Below are positions 32,327-41,664 of a stretch of DNA of 64,000 nucleotides, piece by piece. The DNA is from an uncultured Prevotella sp. (GTDB lineage Bacteria; Bacteroidota; Bacteroidia; Bacteroidales; Bacteroidaceae), in assembly GCA_947164965.1 (NCBI GenBank), contig CAMUYR010000004.1:62001-126000 (forward strand), given 5' to 3'. The notes beneath the pieces were generated by a model that was not told where the DNA came from, searched no databases, and was given only the letters and a program-made list of their open reading frames with translations. The position numbers were made by a program, and so were the translations under genes. How positions within the stretch are numbered: position 1 is the stretch's first letter; every line of letters begins with the position of its first letter.

Positions 32327-33775
32327 ATGCCAAAGGATTTTATTGTAGCTATCGAACTCGGCTCATCTAAGATGACCGGTATTGCGGGAAAGAAGAATCT
32401 TGACGGCAGCATACAGGTGCTGGCCTGCGTCAAGGAAGATGCCACTTCGTGCATCCGCAAGGGTGTTGTTTACAACATTGAAAAGACTGCTCAGACACTG
32501 ACAACCATTGTCAACCGTCTGGAGAAACAACTCAAGACCAGCATCATGCAGGTCTATGTGGGTGTCGGCGGACAGTCCATACGCTCTATTCGCAATGTCA
32601 TTACCAAAGAGTTTCCTGGCGAGACTCAGGTCACCCAGGATATGGTCATTGAACTGATGGATGCCAACCGCAACATGAAATATCCCGATCAGGAGATTCT
32701 CGATGCTGCAGTACAGGAGTACAAGGTCGACTCGCAATACCAGCTCGACCCCGTAGGCATTCCCTGCTCACACATTGAGGGCAATTTCCTGAACATCCTG
32801 CAGCGCAAGACCTTCTACAAGAATCTGAACACCTGTTTCGAGAATGCCAACATCGGTGTTGCCGAAATGTTCCTGGCTCCGCTGGCATTGGCCGACAGTG
32901 TTCTCACTGAGGCAGAGCGCCGTTCGGGCTGTGCATTGGTCGATATGGGTGCCGATACGACAACCGTCAGCGTCTATTCGAAGAATGTGCTGCGCCATCT
33001 GGCCGTCATTCCTCTTGGCACCAATAATATCATCAAGGATATTGCCTCACTCCAGATGGAGGAGAGCGATGCCGAGAAGATGATGCTGAAATACGCTACG
33101 GCCTATACCGACAACAGCGATATCGACAACAACATGAAATATGCCATCGATGCCGACCGCGACGTAGAGAGCCGTAAGTTCATCGAGATTGTCGAGAGCC
33201 GACTGGAAGAGATCATTGCCAACGTCTGGTGCCAGGTGCCCGAAGAGTATTGCGACAAGTTGCTGGGTGGTATCATCCTCACCGGTGGCGGTTCCAATAT
33301 GAAGGACATCGAGAAGGCATTCCAGAACTACACCCACGTCGACAAGATCCGCATCGCCAAGTTCGTCACACAGACCATCACGTCGCAGATTCCCGAAATC
33401 AACAGCCACAACGGCATGATGAATACCGTACTCGGACTTCTGGCCAAGGGCGACATCAATTGTGCAGGAGGCGAGATCGATCCCAATGGCGACTTGTTTG
33501 CACAGCAGAAGCCACAGCCCGTCGAGACGCCCGAGCAGCGCCGTGCACGCCAGGCTTCGGAGATTCCTGCCGGTGTTATCCGTACCGCTGAGGAAATCCG
33601 TCGTGCCGAAGAGGAAGCACAGCGTAAGAAGGACGAGGAGGGACGCATAGCTCGTGAGAAAGCCGAAGAGGAGGCTCGCGAGCAGGAGCGCATCCGTAAA
33701 GAGAACAGCACTTGGAACAAGATTGGACGCTGGTTGAAGAAGACAGCTACCGATATTGTAAAGGAAGAAGAATAA
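32327..33775 (+). CDS. ftsA: Cell division protein FtsA
   Basis: 482 residues, actin-like ATPase: FIVAIELGSSKMTGIAG (phosphate 1), the 1C domain, LVDMGADTTTVSVY (phosphate 2) and GGIILTGGGSNMKDI (adenosine). A charged linker (about 410-465, EEIRRAEEEAQRKKDEEGRIAREKAEEEA) leads to a C-terminal amphipathic membrane helix (WNKIGRWLKKTATDIV). Anchors FtsZ to the membrane. The linker is longer than in E. coli. Confidence 0.96.
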   Translation: MPKDFIVAIELGSSKMTGIAGKKNLDGSIQVLACVKEDATSCIRKGVVYNIEKTAQTLTTIVNRLEKQLKTSIMQVYVGVGGQSIRSIRNVITKEFPGETQVTQDMVIELMDANRNMKYPDQEILDAAVQEYKVDSQYQLDPVGIPCSHIEGNFLNILQRKTFYKNLNTCFENANIGVAEMFLAPLALADSVLTEAERRSGCALVDMGADTTTVSVYSKNVLRHLAVIPLGTNNIIKDIASLQMEESDAEKMMLKYATAYTDNSDIDNNMKYAIDADRDVESRKFIEIVESRLEEIIANVWCQVPEEYCDKLLGGIILTGGGSNMKDIEKAFQNYTHVDKIRIAKFVTQTITSQIPEINSHNGMMNTVLGLLAKGDINCAGGEIDPNGDLFAQQKPQPVETPEQRRARQASEIPAGVIRTAEEIRRAEEEAQRKKDEEGRIAREKAEEEAREQERIRKENSTWNKIGRWLKKTATDIVKEEE

Positions 33776-33808
33776 TTAAGAATTAAGAGTTAAGAATTAA
33801 GAAATATG
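33774..33808 (+). repeat. 5 x 7-bp tandem array ending at the ftsZ start codon
   Basis: Units AATTAAG, AATTAAG, AGTTAAG, AATTAAG, AAATATG. The last unit includes the ftsZ ATG (33806-33808); the first overlaps the ftsA stop region. Fills the whole ftsA-ftsZ gap. Confidence 0.9.
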
Positions 33809-35134
33809 GCAGACAATAACATATTGCTCGACTTTGGCGAGCCCATCAAGGAAAACAGCATCATCAAGGTGATTGGTGTTGGTGGCGGTGGCGGCAATGC
33901 CGTCAACCACATGTATCGCGAGGGCATACACGACGTATCCTTCGTGCTGTGCAACACAGATAACCAGGCACTCAACGATTCTCCCGTACCCGTTCATCTA
34001 CAGCTGGGCAAGGAGGGACTCGGTGCCGGCAACAAGCCCGAAAAGGCACGTGCTGCCGCTGAGGAGAGCCTCGATGAAATCAAGGAAATGCTGAACGACG
34101 GCACCCGTATGGCCTTTATCACAGCCGGTATGGGTGGTGGTACAGGTACCGGTGCTGCGCCTGTCATTGCGCGCGTCTCTAAGGAGATGGGCATCCTGAC
34201 CGTAGGTATCGTCACCATTCCCTTCCGTTTCGAGGGCGACCGCAAGATCGACCAGGCACTGGATGGTGTCGAGGAGATGTCGAAACATGTCGATGCCCTG
34301 CTCGTCATCAACAACGAACGCCTGCGCGAGATATATCCCGAGCTCACCGTGCTCGATGCCTTCGGTAAGGCCGACGACACGCTGTCGATAGCCGCCAAGT
34401 CCATCGCAGAGATTATCACCGTTCACGGCCTCATCAACCTCGACTTCAACGATGTCAAGACCGTCCTGAAGGATGGTGGTGTCGCTATCATGTCGACAGG
34501 CTACGGCGAGGGCGAGGGACGCGTCAAGAAAGCTATCGACGATGCCCTCAACTCACCGCTGCTCAACGAGAACGACGTGTTCAACTCCAAGAAGATACTG
34601 CTCAGCATCTCGTTTGCCGGCAACAAGGACGGCTCGGGCTCGCTCATGATGGAAGAGATGAACGATGTCAACGACTTCATGGCGAAGTTCGGCAACGACT
34701 TCGAAATCAAGTGGGGACTGGCTACCGACCCCGAACTGGGCAAGAAAGTCAAGGTCACCATTCTGGCCACTGGCTTCGGCATCGACAATGTCGACGGTAT
34801 GTCTAACCACCGTCAGCGTCTGAACACGCAGGAGGAGGCCACCCGTCTGGCTGAAAAGCAGGAGAAGGAAGCAGCCCGCGAAGACCGCCGCAACCGTTTC
34901 TATGGCACCGACGGCAACAACAAGCGCTACAAGCGTCGTCCGCATATCTACCTCTTCCGTCCTGAGGATCTGGACAACGACGACGTCATCTCCGCTGTCG
35001 AGTCGACACCTACCTACAAGCGCACGCGCGACATTCTGGACAGCATCTATCAGCAGGCGGGCGACGAAGACCTGCAACAAAAGTCCGAAGCCCCTGCTTC
35101 AGAACCCATTCAGGGAACCATTAAATTCGCATAG
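33806..35134 (+). CDS. ftsZ: Cell division GTPase FtsZ
   Basis: 442 residues. GTP site GVGGGGGNAVNHM, tubulin signature GMGGGTGTGAAP, VITIPFRFEG-type strand, T7 loop NLDFNDVKTVL. The variable C-terminal tail (about 330-442) is long and charged, with PHIYLFRPEDLDNDDVISAVE and a short end (EPIQGTIKFA). Last gene of the cluster, followed by a terminator. Confidence 0.97.
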   Translation: MADNNILLDFGEPIKENSIIKVIGVGGGGGNAVNHMYREGIHDVSFVLCNTDNQALNDSPVPVHLQLGKEGLGAGNKPEKARAAAEESLDEIKEMLNDGTRMAFITAGMGGGTGTGAAPVIARVSKEMGILTVGIVTIPFRFEGDRKIDQALDGVEEMSKHVDALLVINNERLREIYPELTVLDAFGKADDTLSIAAKSIAEIITVHGLINLDFNDVKTVLKDGGVAIMSTGYGEGEGRVKKAIDDALNSPLLNENDVFNSKKILLSISFAGNKDGSGSLMMEEMNDVNDFMAKFGNDFEIKWGLATDPELGKKVKVTILATGFGIDNVDGMSNHRQRLNTQEEATRLAEKQEKEAAREDRRNRFYGTDGNNKRYKRRPHIYLFRPEDLDNDDVISAVESTPTYKRTRDILDSIYQQAGDEDLQQKSEAPASEPIQGTIKFA

Positions 35135-35150
35135 TATATTAACTAATAGT

Positions 35151-35190
35151 AAAGTAGGTCCCGCCATTTAGCGAGACCTACTTTTGTTTT
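35151..35190 (+). terminator. Intrinsic terminator of the dcw cluster
   Basis: AAAGTAGGTCCCGC (35151-35164) pairs with GCGAGACCTACTTT (35171-35184; one mismatch) and is followed by TGTTTT. Confidence 0.85.
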
Positions 35191-35257
35191 AAAGGAAGAA
35201 AAAGTGTCAAGAACCTAAATTGTTGCACCTATCTTACTTTTTTTCTGCAAATTATTG

Positions 35258-35285
35258 TTTGCCTGCAACATTTTTGCTATCTTTG
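35258..35285 (+). promoter_or_regulatory. Promoter of the U32 gene
   Basis: TTTG (35258-35261) and TATCTTTG (35278-35285). The start site near 35292 leaves almost no leader before the ATG at 35294. Confidence 0.65.
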
Positions 35286-35293
35286 CAGTCGAA

Positions 35294-36538
35294 ATGAATG
35301 ATAAGATAGAGAATTATGAGATAATGGCACCTGTGGGGAGTCGCGACTCCTTGGCTGCTGCACTGAAGGCTGGCGCCGATTCGGTGTACTTCGGTGTGGA
35401 GCAGCTGAACATGCGTTCGCACTCTGCCAACCACTTCAGCATCGACGACCTGCGCGATATTGCGGCCCAGTGTAATGCCGTTGGCGTGAAGACGTATCTG
35501 ACGGTGAACACCATTATCTACGGCGAGGATATCGACACGATGCATCAGATTATAGATGCGGCTGTGGAGGCGAAGATATCGGCGGTAATTGCCTGCGACA
35601 TAGCGGTGATGACCTACTGCCGGCAGAAGGGTATGGAGGTGCACTTGTCGACCCAGCTGAACATATCGAACATTGAGGCGCTGCGATTCTATGCGCAGTT
35701 TGCCGACGTGGTGGTGCTGGCCCGCGAACTGAAGATGGAGCAGGTGGCCGACATCTACCGCCAGATAGAGGAGCAGCACATCACGGGACCCAACGGCGAG
35801 CTGGTACGCATCGAGATGTTCTGTCACGGAGCGCTCTGCATGGCTGTGAGCGGCAAGTGCTACATGAGTCTCGACAACACAGGACGCTCGGCTAACCGCG
35901 GGGCCTGCATGCAGATATGCCGCCGCTCGTACGTCGTAACGGACCGCGAGACGGGCACAGAGTTGGAGATAGACAACAAGTATATCATGAGCCCGAAGGA
36001 CCTGAAGACCATCCGATTCATCGACAAGATGATGAAGGCCGGTGTGCGGGTGTTTAAGATTGAGGGCAGAGCGCGCGGACCGGAATACGTGCTCACCGTG
36101 GTGCAATGCTACAAGGAGGCCATCCGCAGCGTGCTCGACGGCACGTTTACGGAGGACAAGAAGGACGGCTGGGACGAACGGCTAGCAACGGTCTTCAACC
36201 GCGGATTCTGGGACGGCTACTATCAGGGACAGCTGCTGGGCGAATGGAACAAGAACTACGGTTCGAACGCCACCGAGCGCAAGCAATACATCGGTAAGGG
36301 TGTGAAATACTTCTCGCGACTGGGTGTGGCTGAGTTTACGGTAGAGGCCGACACCTTCTCCGTTGGCGACAAGATGCTGATAACCGGTCCTACCACCGGT
36401 GCGCTGTATGTGACGGTAGACGAGATTCACGATGACACGAGCAGCATTGAGACGGCCCAGCAGGGCACCCGCGTAAGCATCAAGGTGCCGGAAAAGGTAA
36501 GGCCATCGGACAAGTTGTTCAAAATAATTAAGAGTTAA
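35294..36538 (+). CDS. trhP: Peptidase U32 family protein, TrhP/YegQ-like tRNA hydroxylation factor
   Basis: 414 residues. N-terminal TIM-barrel-like U32 fold (IMAPVGSRDSLAAALKAGADSVYFG) with the family Cys cluster region EMFCHGALCMAVSGKCYMS...RGACMQICRR and GRARGPEYV. E. coli TrhP (YegQ) is needed for 5-hydroxyuridine at tRNA position 34 and carries an iron-sulfur cluster. Bacteroidales members of this size are usually annotated as U32 collagenase-like peptidases; the tRNA role is inferred from homology. The last codons and stop lie in a short AATTAAG/AGTTAAG repeat. Confidence 0.8.
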   Translation: MNDKIENYEIMAPVGSRDSLAAALKAGADSVYFGVEQLNMRSHSANHFSIDDLRDIAAQCNAVGVKTYLTVNTIIYGEDIDTMHQIIDAAVEAKISAVIACDIAVMTYCRQKGMEVHLSTQLNISNIEALRFYAQFADVVVLARELKMEQVADIYRQIEEQHITGPNGELVRIEMFCHGALCMAVSGKCYMSLDNTGRSANRGACMQICRRSYVVTDRETGTELEIDNKYIMSPKDLKTIRFIDKMMKAGVRVFKIEGRARGPEYVLTVVQCYKEAIRSVLDGTFTEDKKDGWDERLATVFNRGFWDGYYQGQLLGEWNKNYGSNATERKQYIGKGVKYFSRLGVAEFTVEADTFSVGDKMLITGPTTGALYVTVDEIHDDTSSIETAQQGTRVSIKVPEKVRPSDKLFKIIKS

Positions 36539-36544
36539 GAAAAG

Positions 36545-36967
36545 ATGACGATTAACGAGATACAAGACGAAATTATCGAAGAGTTTGGCGGATTCGACGA
36601 CTGGATGGACAAATACCAGCTGCTCATCGACCTGGGCAACGAACAGGCACCGCTGGACGAGCAGTACAAGACGGAGCAGAACCTGATAGACGGGTGTCAG
36701 AGCCGTGTATGGCTGCAGGCCAACTACGTGGACGGCAAGATACACTTCACCGCCGAGAGCGACGCACTGATCGTGAAAGGCATCGTAGCCCTGCTGATCC
36801 GCGTGCTCAGCGACCACACGCCGCAGGAGATACTGGATGCCGACCTCTACTTCATCGAGGAGATAGGTCTGAAGGAACATCTCTCGCCCACCCGCTCCAA
36901 CGGTCTGCTGGCTATGGTGAAGCAGATGCACATGTATGCGATAGCTTTCAAGGCCAAAGAGGGTTGA
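36545..36967 (+). CDS. sufE: SufE-like cysteine desulfurase activator
   Basis: 140 residues with the SufE pattern: LIDLGNEQAPLDEQYK, the sulfur-accepting Cys in NLIDGCQSRVWLQA, and KGIVALLIRVLSDHTPQEI. Accepts sulfur from SufS and passes it to the SUF scaffold. No other suf gene is in the window. Six bases after trhP, whose product needs an iron-sulfur cluster in relatives. Confidence 0.9.
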   Translation: MTINEIQDEIIEEFGGFDDWMDKYQLLIDLGNEQAPLDEQYKTEQNLIDGCQSRVWLQANYVDGKIHFTAESDALIVKGIVALLIRVLSDHTPQEILDADLYFIEEIGLKEHLSPTRSNGLLAMVKQMHMYAIAFKAKEG

Positions 36968-36995
36968 ACGGAAACGAACCAAAAATAAGAGAAGT

Positions 36996-37643
36996 ATGGC
37001 AAAAACGCAATTATGGCAAGACGACTACTGGCTGCTCATCATGCAGCTGTACCTTCGCAAACCGGTAGGTGTGAAGGCGATGTATAGTCGCGATTTGGTC
37101 AATCTGAGTCTCGAACTGCATATTGCCCCACAGGAGCTCTTTGCCCGCGAGTGTGACATCGCTAATCTGGAGATACCCCGCGTGGAGCGCATCTGGGAGG
37201 AGTATGGCAGAAACCCGCGCAGACTGACACAAGCCGTAGACAAATTGCGCCAGATGATGGGCTTCAACTCAGCAGGCAGCTTCTTTGAGGGTGTAGAGGT
37301 GGAAGAGACCTTTGAAACCGACTTCCGCCCGCTGGCTGAAGACAGCCGTCTGAAACCCGTCATGCTTGTCATGATTCTCGACCTGTATTTCCGACTGACA
37401 CCTATCACGATGGTGAAGGAGACACCGGAAGTAAGGCAGCTGGCCAGCCTGATGGCCATACCCGCAACACTGATCGTAGAAGTAATGGAGGTGTTCCAGT
37501 GCTGCGACCCCTATCTGAACCGCCGCCGTACCACCACATCGCCCCTGGAACAGCCCTGCCGACAGATATGGCAGCGCTACGGCAATATCGATGTGAAGCA
37601 GCTGGCCTCCTACGCATCACAACTGAAAGCATACTTTAAATAA
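36996..37643 (+). CDS. Conserved hypothetical protein between sufE and rpoN
   Basis: 215 residues, soluble, helical, no signal or membrane segment. Begins AKTQLWQDDYWLLIMQLYLRKPVGVKAMYS and ends IDVKQLASYASQLKAYFK. A region with VERIWEEYGRNPRRL and a Cys pair (QCCDPYLNRRR) is visible. I do not recognise a family with known function. It abuts rpoN with no gap, so it is likely co-expressed with it. Confidence 0.75.
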   Translation: MAKTQLWQDDYWLLIMQLYLRKPVGVKAMYSRDLVNLSLELHIAPQELFARECDIANLEIPRVERIWEEYGRNPRRLTQAVDKLRQMMGFNSAGSFFEGVEVEETFETDFRPLAEDSRLKPVMLVMILDLYFRLTPITMVKETPEVRQLASLMAIPATLIVEVMEVFQCCDPYLNRRRTTTSPLEQPCRQIWQRYGNIDVKQLASYASQLKAYFK

Positions 37644-39134
37644 ATGGCACAGGAACAGTCACAGGAACAGCGTCTTCTGCAACAGCAAAAGCTGACGCAG
37701 AGCATTACGCAGCAACAACTGTTGCAGGCGCAGCTGACTGAACTGCCCATATCGCAACTCATAGAACGCATCAATACCGAGATGGACGACAACCCCGCGC
37801 TGGAGCCATCGGCGGAGGAAAACACGGACTATTCTGACAGCTCGGATTATTCAGATAACTCGGATTCATCGGAAGATTTTGAACAAGAGGAGCGCCAGTC
37901 GGCACTGGATGCCGCTCTAGAGTCGATAGGCCGCGACGACGAGGAGCTGCCCGTCTATCAGGGAGGCTACTCCGATCAGGAGGAACGAGAACCCGTTGTC
38001 TATGCCTCCAGCGAATCGTTCTACGACCAACTGAAGGACCAGATGAGCATGATGCCGCTGACCGAACGCGAGCAATACATCATGGAATATCTCATCGGGT
38101 CTCTGGACTATGACGGACTGCTGCGTAAGTCGCTCGACAGCATTGCCGACGAGCTGGCCATCTATCATAACCTGGACGTCACGGAGCAGGAACTGGAACA
38201 GGTGCTCCAAAAGTTGCAGCTGCTGGACCCTGCCGGCATCGGGGCCCGTTCGCTGCAGGAATGCCTGCTGCTGCAGATAGAGCGCAGGGACAACTCACAA
38301 CTTAAGCAACTGATGCAACAGACTATCAGCCAGCACTTTGAACTGTTCACCAAGAAACACTGGGACGCGCTACAGCGCCAGCTGCGGCTGAACGACCTGC
38401 AGGCCGAAGTGCTGATACGCGAACTGCGACGCCTGAATCCGAAGCCAGGAGCCTCGATGGGTGAAGTGGTGGGACGCTCGCTGCAGCAAATCACGCCCGA
38501 CTTTCTGATCGACACGCAAGACGACGGCACCGTCACCTTCTCGCTCAATCACGGCGATGTGCCCGAACTGCACGTCTCGCAGTCGTTCACAGATACACTG
38601 AAGGATTATCAGAACAACAAAGAGCAGATGAGCCGCCAAATGAAGGAAGCACTGCTCTACACGAAGAAAAAGGTGGATGCCGCCCAGAGCTTCATCGAAG
38701 CCATCAAGATGCGCCGTCATACGCTGACCATCACGATGCGCGCCATCATCCAGTGGCAGCACCGATTCTTTGAAGACGGCGACGAGAGTTCGTTGCGACC
38801 CATGATTCTGAAGGATATTGCTGAAAAGACGGGGCTGGACATCAGCACGGTGTCGCGCGTATCTAACAGCAAATATGCACAGACGCGCTGGGGCACGTTC
38901 CCCCTGCGCTATTTCTTCAGCGACGGATACAAGACAGCCGATGGCGAAGAGCTGTCGACACGTAAGATCAAAGCCGCCCTGCGCGACATCATAGACAACG
39001 AGGACAAGCACAAGCCGCTGAGCGACGATGCCCTCATGAAACTGTTAGGAGAAAAGGGATTTCCCATTGCCCGACGTACTGTTTCCAAATATCGTGAACA
39101 GATGGGTATCCCCGTAGCAAGACTAAGAAAATGA
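37644..39134 (+). CDS. rpoN: RNA polymerase sigma-54 factor
   Basis: 496 residues. Gln-rich region I (QEQRLLQQQKLTQSITQQQLLQAQ), acidic region II, core-binding region III, HTH (LKDIAEKTGLDISTVSRV) and the RpoN box as ARRTVSKYREQMGIP near the end. Needs enhancer-binding ATPases to open -24/-12 promoters. No such activator lies in the window. Overlaps the next gene by 4 bases. Confidence 0.96.
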   Translation: MAQEQSQEQRLLQQQKLTQSITQQQLLQAQLTELPISQLIERINTEMDDNPALEPSAEENTDYSDSSDYSDNSDSSEDFEQEERQSALDAALESIGRDDEELPVYQGGYSDQEEREPVVYASSESFYDQLKDQMSMMPLTEREQYIMEYLIGSLDYDGLLRKSLDSIADELAIYHNLDVTEQELEQVLQKLQLLDPAGIGARSLQECLLLQIERRDNSQLKQLMQQTISQHFELFTKKHWDALQRQLRLNDLQAEVLIRELRRLNPKPGASMGEVVGRSLQQITPDFLIDTQDDGTVTFSLNHGDVPELHVSQSFTDTLKDYQNNKEQMSRQMKEALLYTKKKVDAAQSFIEAIKMRRHTLTITMRAIIQWQHRFFEDGDESSLRPMILKDIAEKTGLDISTVSRVSNSKYAQTRWGTFPLRYFFSDGYKTADGEELSTRKIKAALRDIIDNEDKHKPLSDDALMKLLGEKGFPIARRTVSKYREQMGIPVARLRK

Positions 39135-39751
39135 AGAGAGACAAGCAATTTATTTTGGGTGCCCGACTGGTGAGCATGCTGTTTACACCGTTCTACCTGC
39201 CGTTTATCGGTATGGCAGCCCTGTTCCTGTTCAGCTATCTCAACATGTTTCCCTGGAACTACAAGCTGCAAGTGCTGTTCATGGTCTATCTCTTCACCAT
39301 CCTGTTGCCCACCCTTCTTATCCATCTCTATCGTCGCTATCAGGGGTGGACGCTGATTGAGCTGGGACATCGCGAGCGACGTATGGTGCCCTATGTGCTC
39401 TCCATCCTCTGCTATTTCACCTGCATCTACATCATGGACCATCTACACATGCCTCACTTCATGCGAAGCATCGTGATAGCGGCCTTGGTGGTACAGATAG
39501 TATGTGCACTGATTAATGTGTGGTGGAAGATATCCACCCATACAGCCGCTATCGGTGGCGTGGGCGGCGCTATCTTCTCGTTCTCACTCTACCTGGGGTT
39601 CAATCCCGTCTGGTGGCTTTGCCTCGTATTCCTGATAGCTGGTCTGCTGGGCACTTGCCGCATGATTCTGCGCCAGCACTCACTGCTGCAGGTGGTCGTC
39701 GGATTCTGGGTAGGTTTCTTATGTGCCGCCGTTGCCATTCTCTTCATGTAA
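39131..39751 (+). CDS. PAP2-like integral membrane protein
   Basis: 206 residues with about six membrane helices. PAP2-superfamily-like motifs appear late: STHTAAIGGVGG (equivalent to the PSGH block) and RMILRQHSLLQVVVGF (equivalent to SRxxxxxHxxxD, but with Q for the last Asp). It may be a lipid phosphatase or a catalytically weak relative. Starts inside the rpoN stop. Confidence 0.65.
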   Translation: MKRDKQFILGARLVSMLFTPFYLPFIGMAALFLFSYLNMFPWNYKLQVLFMVYLFTILLPTLLIHLYRRYQGWTLIELGHRERRMVPYVLSILCYFTCIYIMDHLHMPHFMRSIVIAALVVQIVCALINVWWKISTHTAAIGGVGGAIFSFSLYLGFNPVWWLCLVFLIAGLLGTCRMILRQHSLLQVVVGFWVGFLCAAVAILFM

Positions 39752-39790
39752 TAACGGAATACCGGAATGCCGGAATAACGAAATATTGAA
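39751..39790 (+). repeat. 5 x 8-bp tandem array upstream of purE
   Basis: Units ATAACGGA, ATACCGGA, ATGCCGGA, ATAACGAA, ATATTGAA, directly after the preceding stop codon and 13 bases before the purE ATG. Confidence 0.85.
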
Positions 39791-39803
39791 AATAAAAAAT
39801 TGT

Positions 39804-40310
39804 ATGAAACCATTAGTTAGCATTATCATGGGCAGCACCAGCGATCTGCCCGTTATGGAGAAAGCCTGTCAGTTGCTCAATGAACTGCAGGTGCCGTTTG
39901 AGGTGAATGCACTCTCAGCCCATCGCACACCCGAGGCTGTCGAGGAGTTTGCATGCGGAGCCAAAGAGCGCGGTCTGAAGGTCATCATAGCTGCTGCGGG
40001 TATGGCTGCAGCACTGCCTGGCGTCATTGCCGCTTCAACCACATTGCCCGTCATCGGTGTTCCCATCAAGGGTATGCTCGATGGTCTTGACGCCATGCTG
40101 AGCATCATACAGATGCCTCCTGGCATTCCTGTGGCTACGGTGGGCGTGAATGCAGCACAGAATGCTGCTATTCTGGCTGTCGAGATGCTGGCACTCAGCG
40201 ACGAGTCTATTGCTCAGCGTCTGGCTGTCTATAAGGGTAGTCTGAAGGCGAAAATCGAGAAGGCAAACAAGGACTTAGCAGAATTGAAGTATGACTACAA
40301 GACGAACTAG
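39804..40310 (+). CDS. purE: N5-carboxyaminoimidazole ribonucleotide mutase PurE
   Basis: 168 residues, class I PurE. Motifs IIMGSTSDLPVM, ALSAHRTPEAV, AAAGMAAALPG, GVPIKGMLDGLDAMLSIIQMPPG and GVNAAQNAAILAVEML. Converts N5-CAIR to CAIR in purine synthesis. Its last 20 bases overlap the ispG start. The ATG at 39804 fits the family start (MKPLVSIIMGS). Confidence 0.96.
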   Translation: MKPLVSIIMGSTSDLPVMEKACQLLNELQVPFEVNALSAHRTPEAVEEFACGAKERGLKVIIAAAGMAAALPGVIAASTTLPVIGVPIKGMLDGLDAMLSIIQMPPGIPVATVGVNAAQNAAILAVEMLALSDESIAQRLAVYKGSLKAKIEKANKDLAELKYDYKTN

Positions 40311-41664
40311 CAGTGTGACCCATGTGGGCAATATCGCTATCGGCGGCGATAATCCCATCCGCATCCAGTCGATGGCGACTACCGACACCAACGATACCGA
40401 AGGAAGCGTAGCGCAGGCCAAGCGCATCATCGATGCTGGCGGCGAACTGGTTCGTTTCACCACGCAGGGCACTCGCGAGGCTGAGAACATGAAGAATATC
40501 TCGGCCCGTCTGAAGTCCGATGGTTACAACACGCCTCTTGTAGCCGACGTGCATTTTACGGCGCACACAGCCGATGTGGCTGCACAGTATTGCGAGAAGG
40601 TTCGCATCAATCCAGGCAACTATGTCGACCCAGGACGCACCTTCAAGCATCTGGAGTATACCGACGAGGAGTATCAGGAGGAGCTGAAAAAGATAGAAAC
40701 GAAGCTCGTACCTTTTATTAATATATGCAAGGAACATCATACCGCCGTACGCATCGGTGTGAATCACGGCTCGCTCTCCGATCGTATCATGAGTCGTTAC
40801 GGAGACACACCCGAGGGTATCGTAGAGAGCTGTATGGAGTTCCTGCGCATCTTCCGTCGTGAACAGTTCAACGATGTGATCATCTCTATCAAGGCATCGA
40901 ATACGGTAGTGATGGTGACTACCGTTCGCCTGTTGGTAAAGACGATGGACCAGGAGGATATGCACTATCCGCTGCATTTGGGTGTGACAGAGGCTGGCGA
41001 GGGTGAAGATGGTCGCATCAAGTCGGCTGTGGGTATTGGTGCCCTGCTGACCGAGGGTATTGGCGACACCATCCGCGTATCGCTCTCAGAGGAACCTGAA
41101 TGCGAGATTCCCGTAGCCCGAAAACTGGTAGACCTCATCCCCGAGTGCACCCTTTTGTGCCAAGAGGCTGAAGCATCCATTAAGGATGACACCATCACGC
41201 TGAATATTGATGCACCAGACTGGGAAACCCTGCAGCTGAAAGCCGCTATGGCTGTGGGAGCCCTGCTCATAGACCGAAAAGCCACTAAACTAGAGCTTCG
41301 CTGTTCACGGTTTACCCTTGAACAACTCATGTCCCTTGCCGACGCCATCCTGCAGGCCGCCCGCATCAAATTCACCAAGACGGAATACATCTCTTGTCCC
41401 GGATGCGGTCGTACCCTGTATAATCTTCAGGAGACGATAGCCCGCATCAAGGCTGCTACCAAGGATCTGGTAGGTCTGAAGATTGGCATCATGGGGTGTA
41501 TCGTGAACGGTCCTGGCGAAATGGCTGATGCCGACTACGGCTATGTCGGTGCGGGTCGTGGTAAGATATCGCTCTATAAAGCCAAGGAGTGTGTGATGAA
41601 GAACATTCCTGAGGAAGAAGCTGTCGACCGTCTGCTGGAACTGATTCGCAAGGATCGTCAATGA
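40291..41664 (+). CDS. ispG: 4-hydroxy-3-methylbut-2-enyl diphosphate synthase IspG, short-insert form
   Basis: 457 residues. TIM barrel with NPIRIQSMATTDT, VADVHFTAHTA, RINPGNYVDPG and GVNHGSLSDR; Fe-S domain with ISCPGCGRTLYN and GIMGCIVNGPGEMADADYGYVGAGRGKISLY. Makes HMBPP in the MEP isoprenoid pathway. Bacteroidetes enzymes I recall carry a large insert between the two domains (total about 600 residues); here the linker from SEEPECEIPV to ISCPGC is only about 110 residues, a partly reduced insert. Both domains and the three cluster cysteines are intact. Confidence 0.94.
   Translation: MTTRRTSSVTHVGNIAIGGDNPIRIQSMATTDTNDTEGSVAQAKRIIDAGGELVRFTTQGTREAENMKNISARLKSDGYNTPLVADVHFTAHTADVAAQYCEKVRINPGNYVDPGRTFKHLEYTDEEYQEELKKIETKLVPFINICKEHHTAVRIGVNHGSLSDRIMSRYGDTPEGIVESCMEFLRIFRREQFNDVIISIKASNTVVMVTTVRLLVKTMDQEDMHYPLHLGVTEAGEGEDGRIKSAVGIGALLTEGIGDTIRVSLSEEPECEIPVARKLVDLIPECTLLCQEAEASIKDDTITLNIDAPDWETLQLKAAMAVGALLIDRKATKLELRCSRFTLEQLMSLADAILQAARIKFTKTEYISCPGCGRTLYNLQETIARIKAATKDLVGLKIGIMGCIVNGPGEMADADYGYVGAGRGKISLYKAKECVMKNIPEEEAVDRLLELIRKDRQ

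Noticed and set aside
35294..36538. U32 protein as a secreted collagenase
   Set aside because: No signal peptide; the family is now linked to RNA modification, and the neighbouring sufE fits an iron-sulfur role better.
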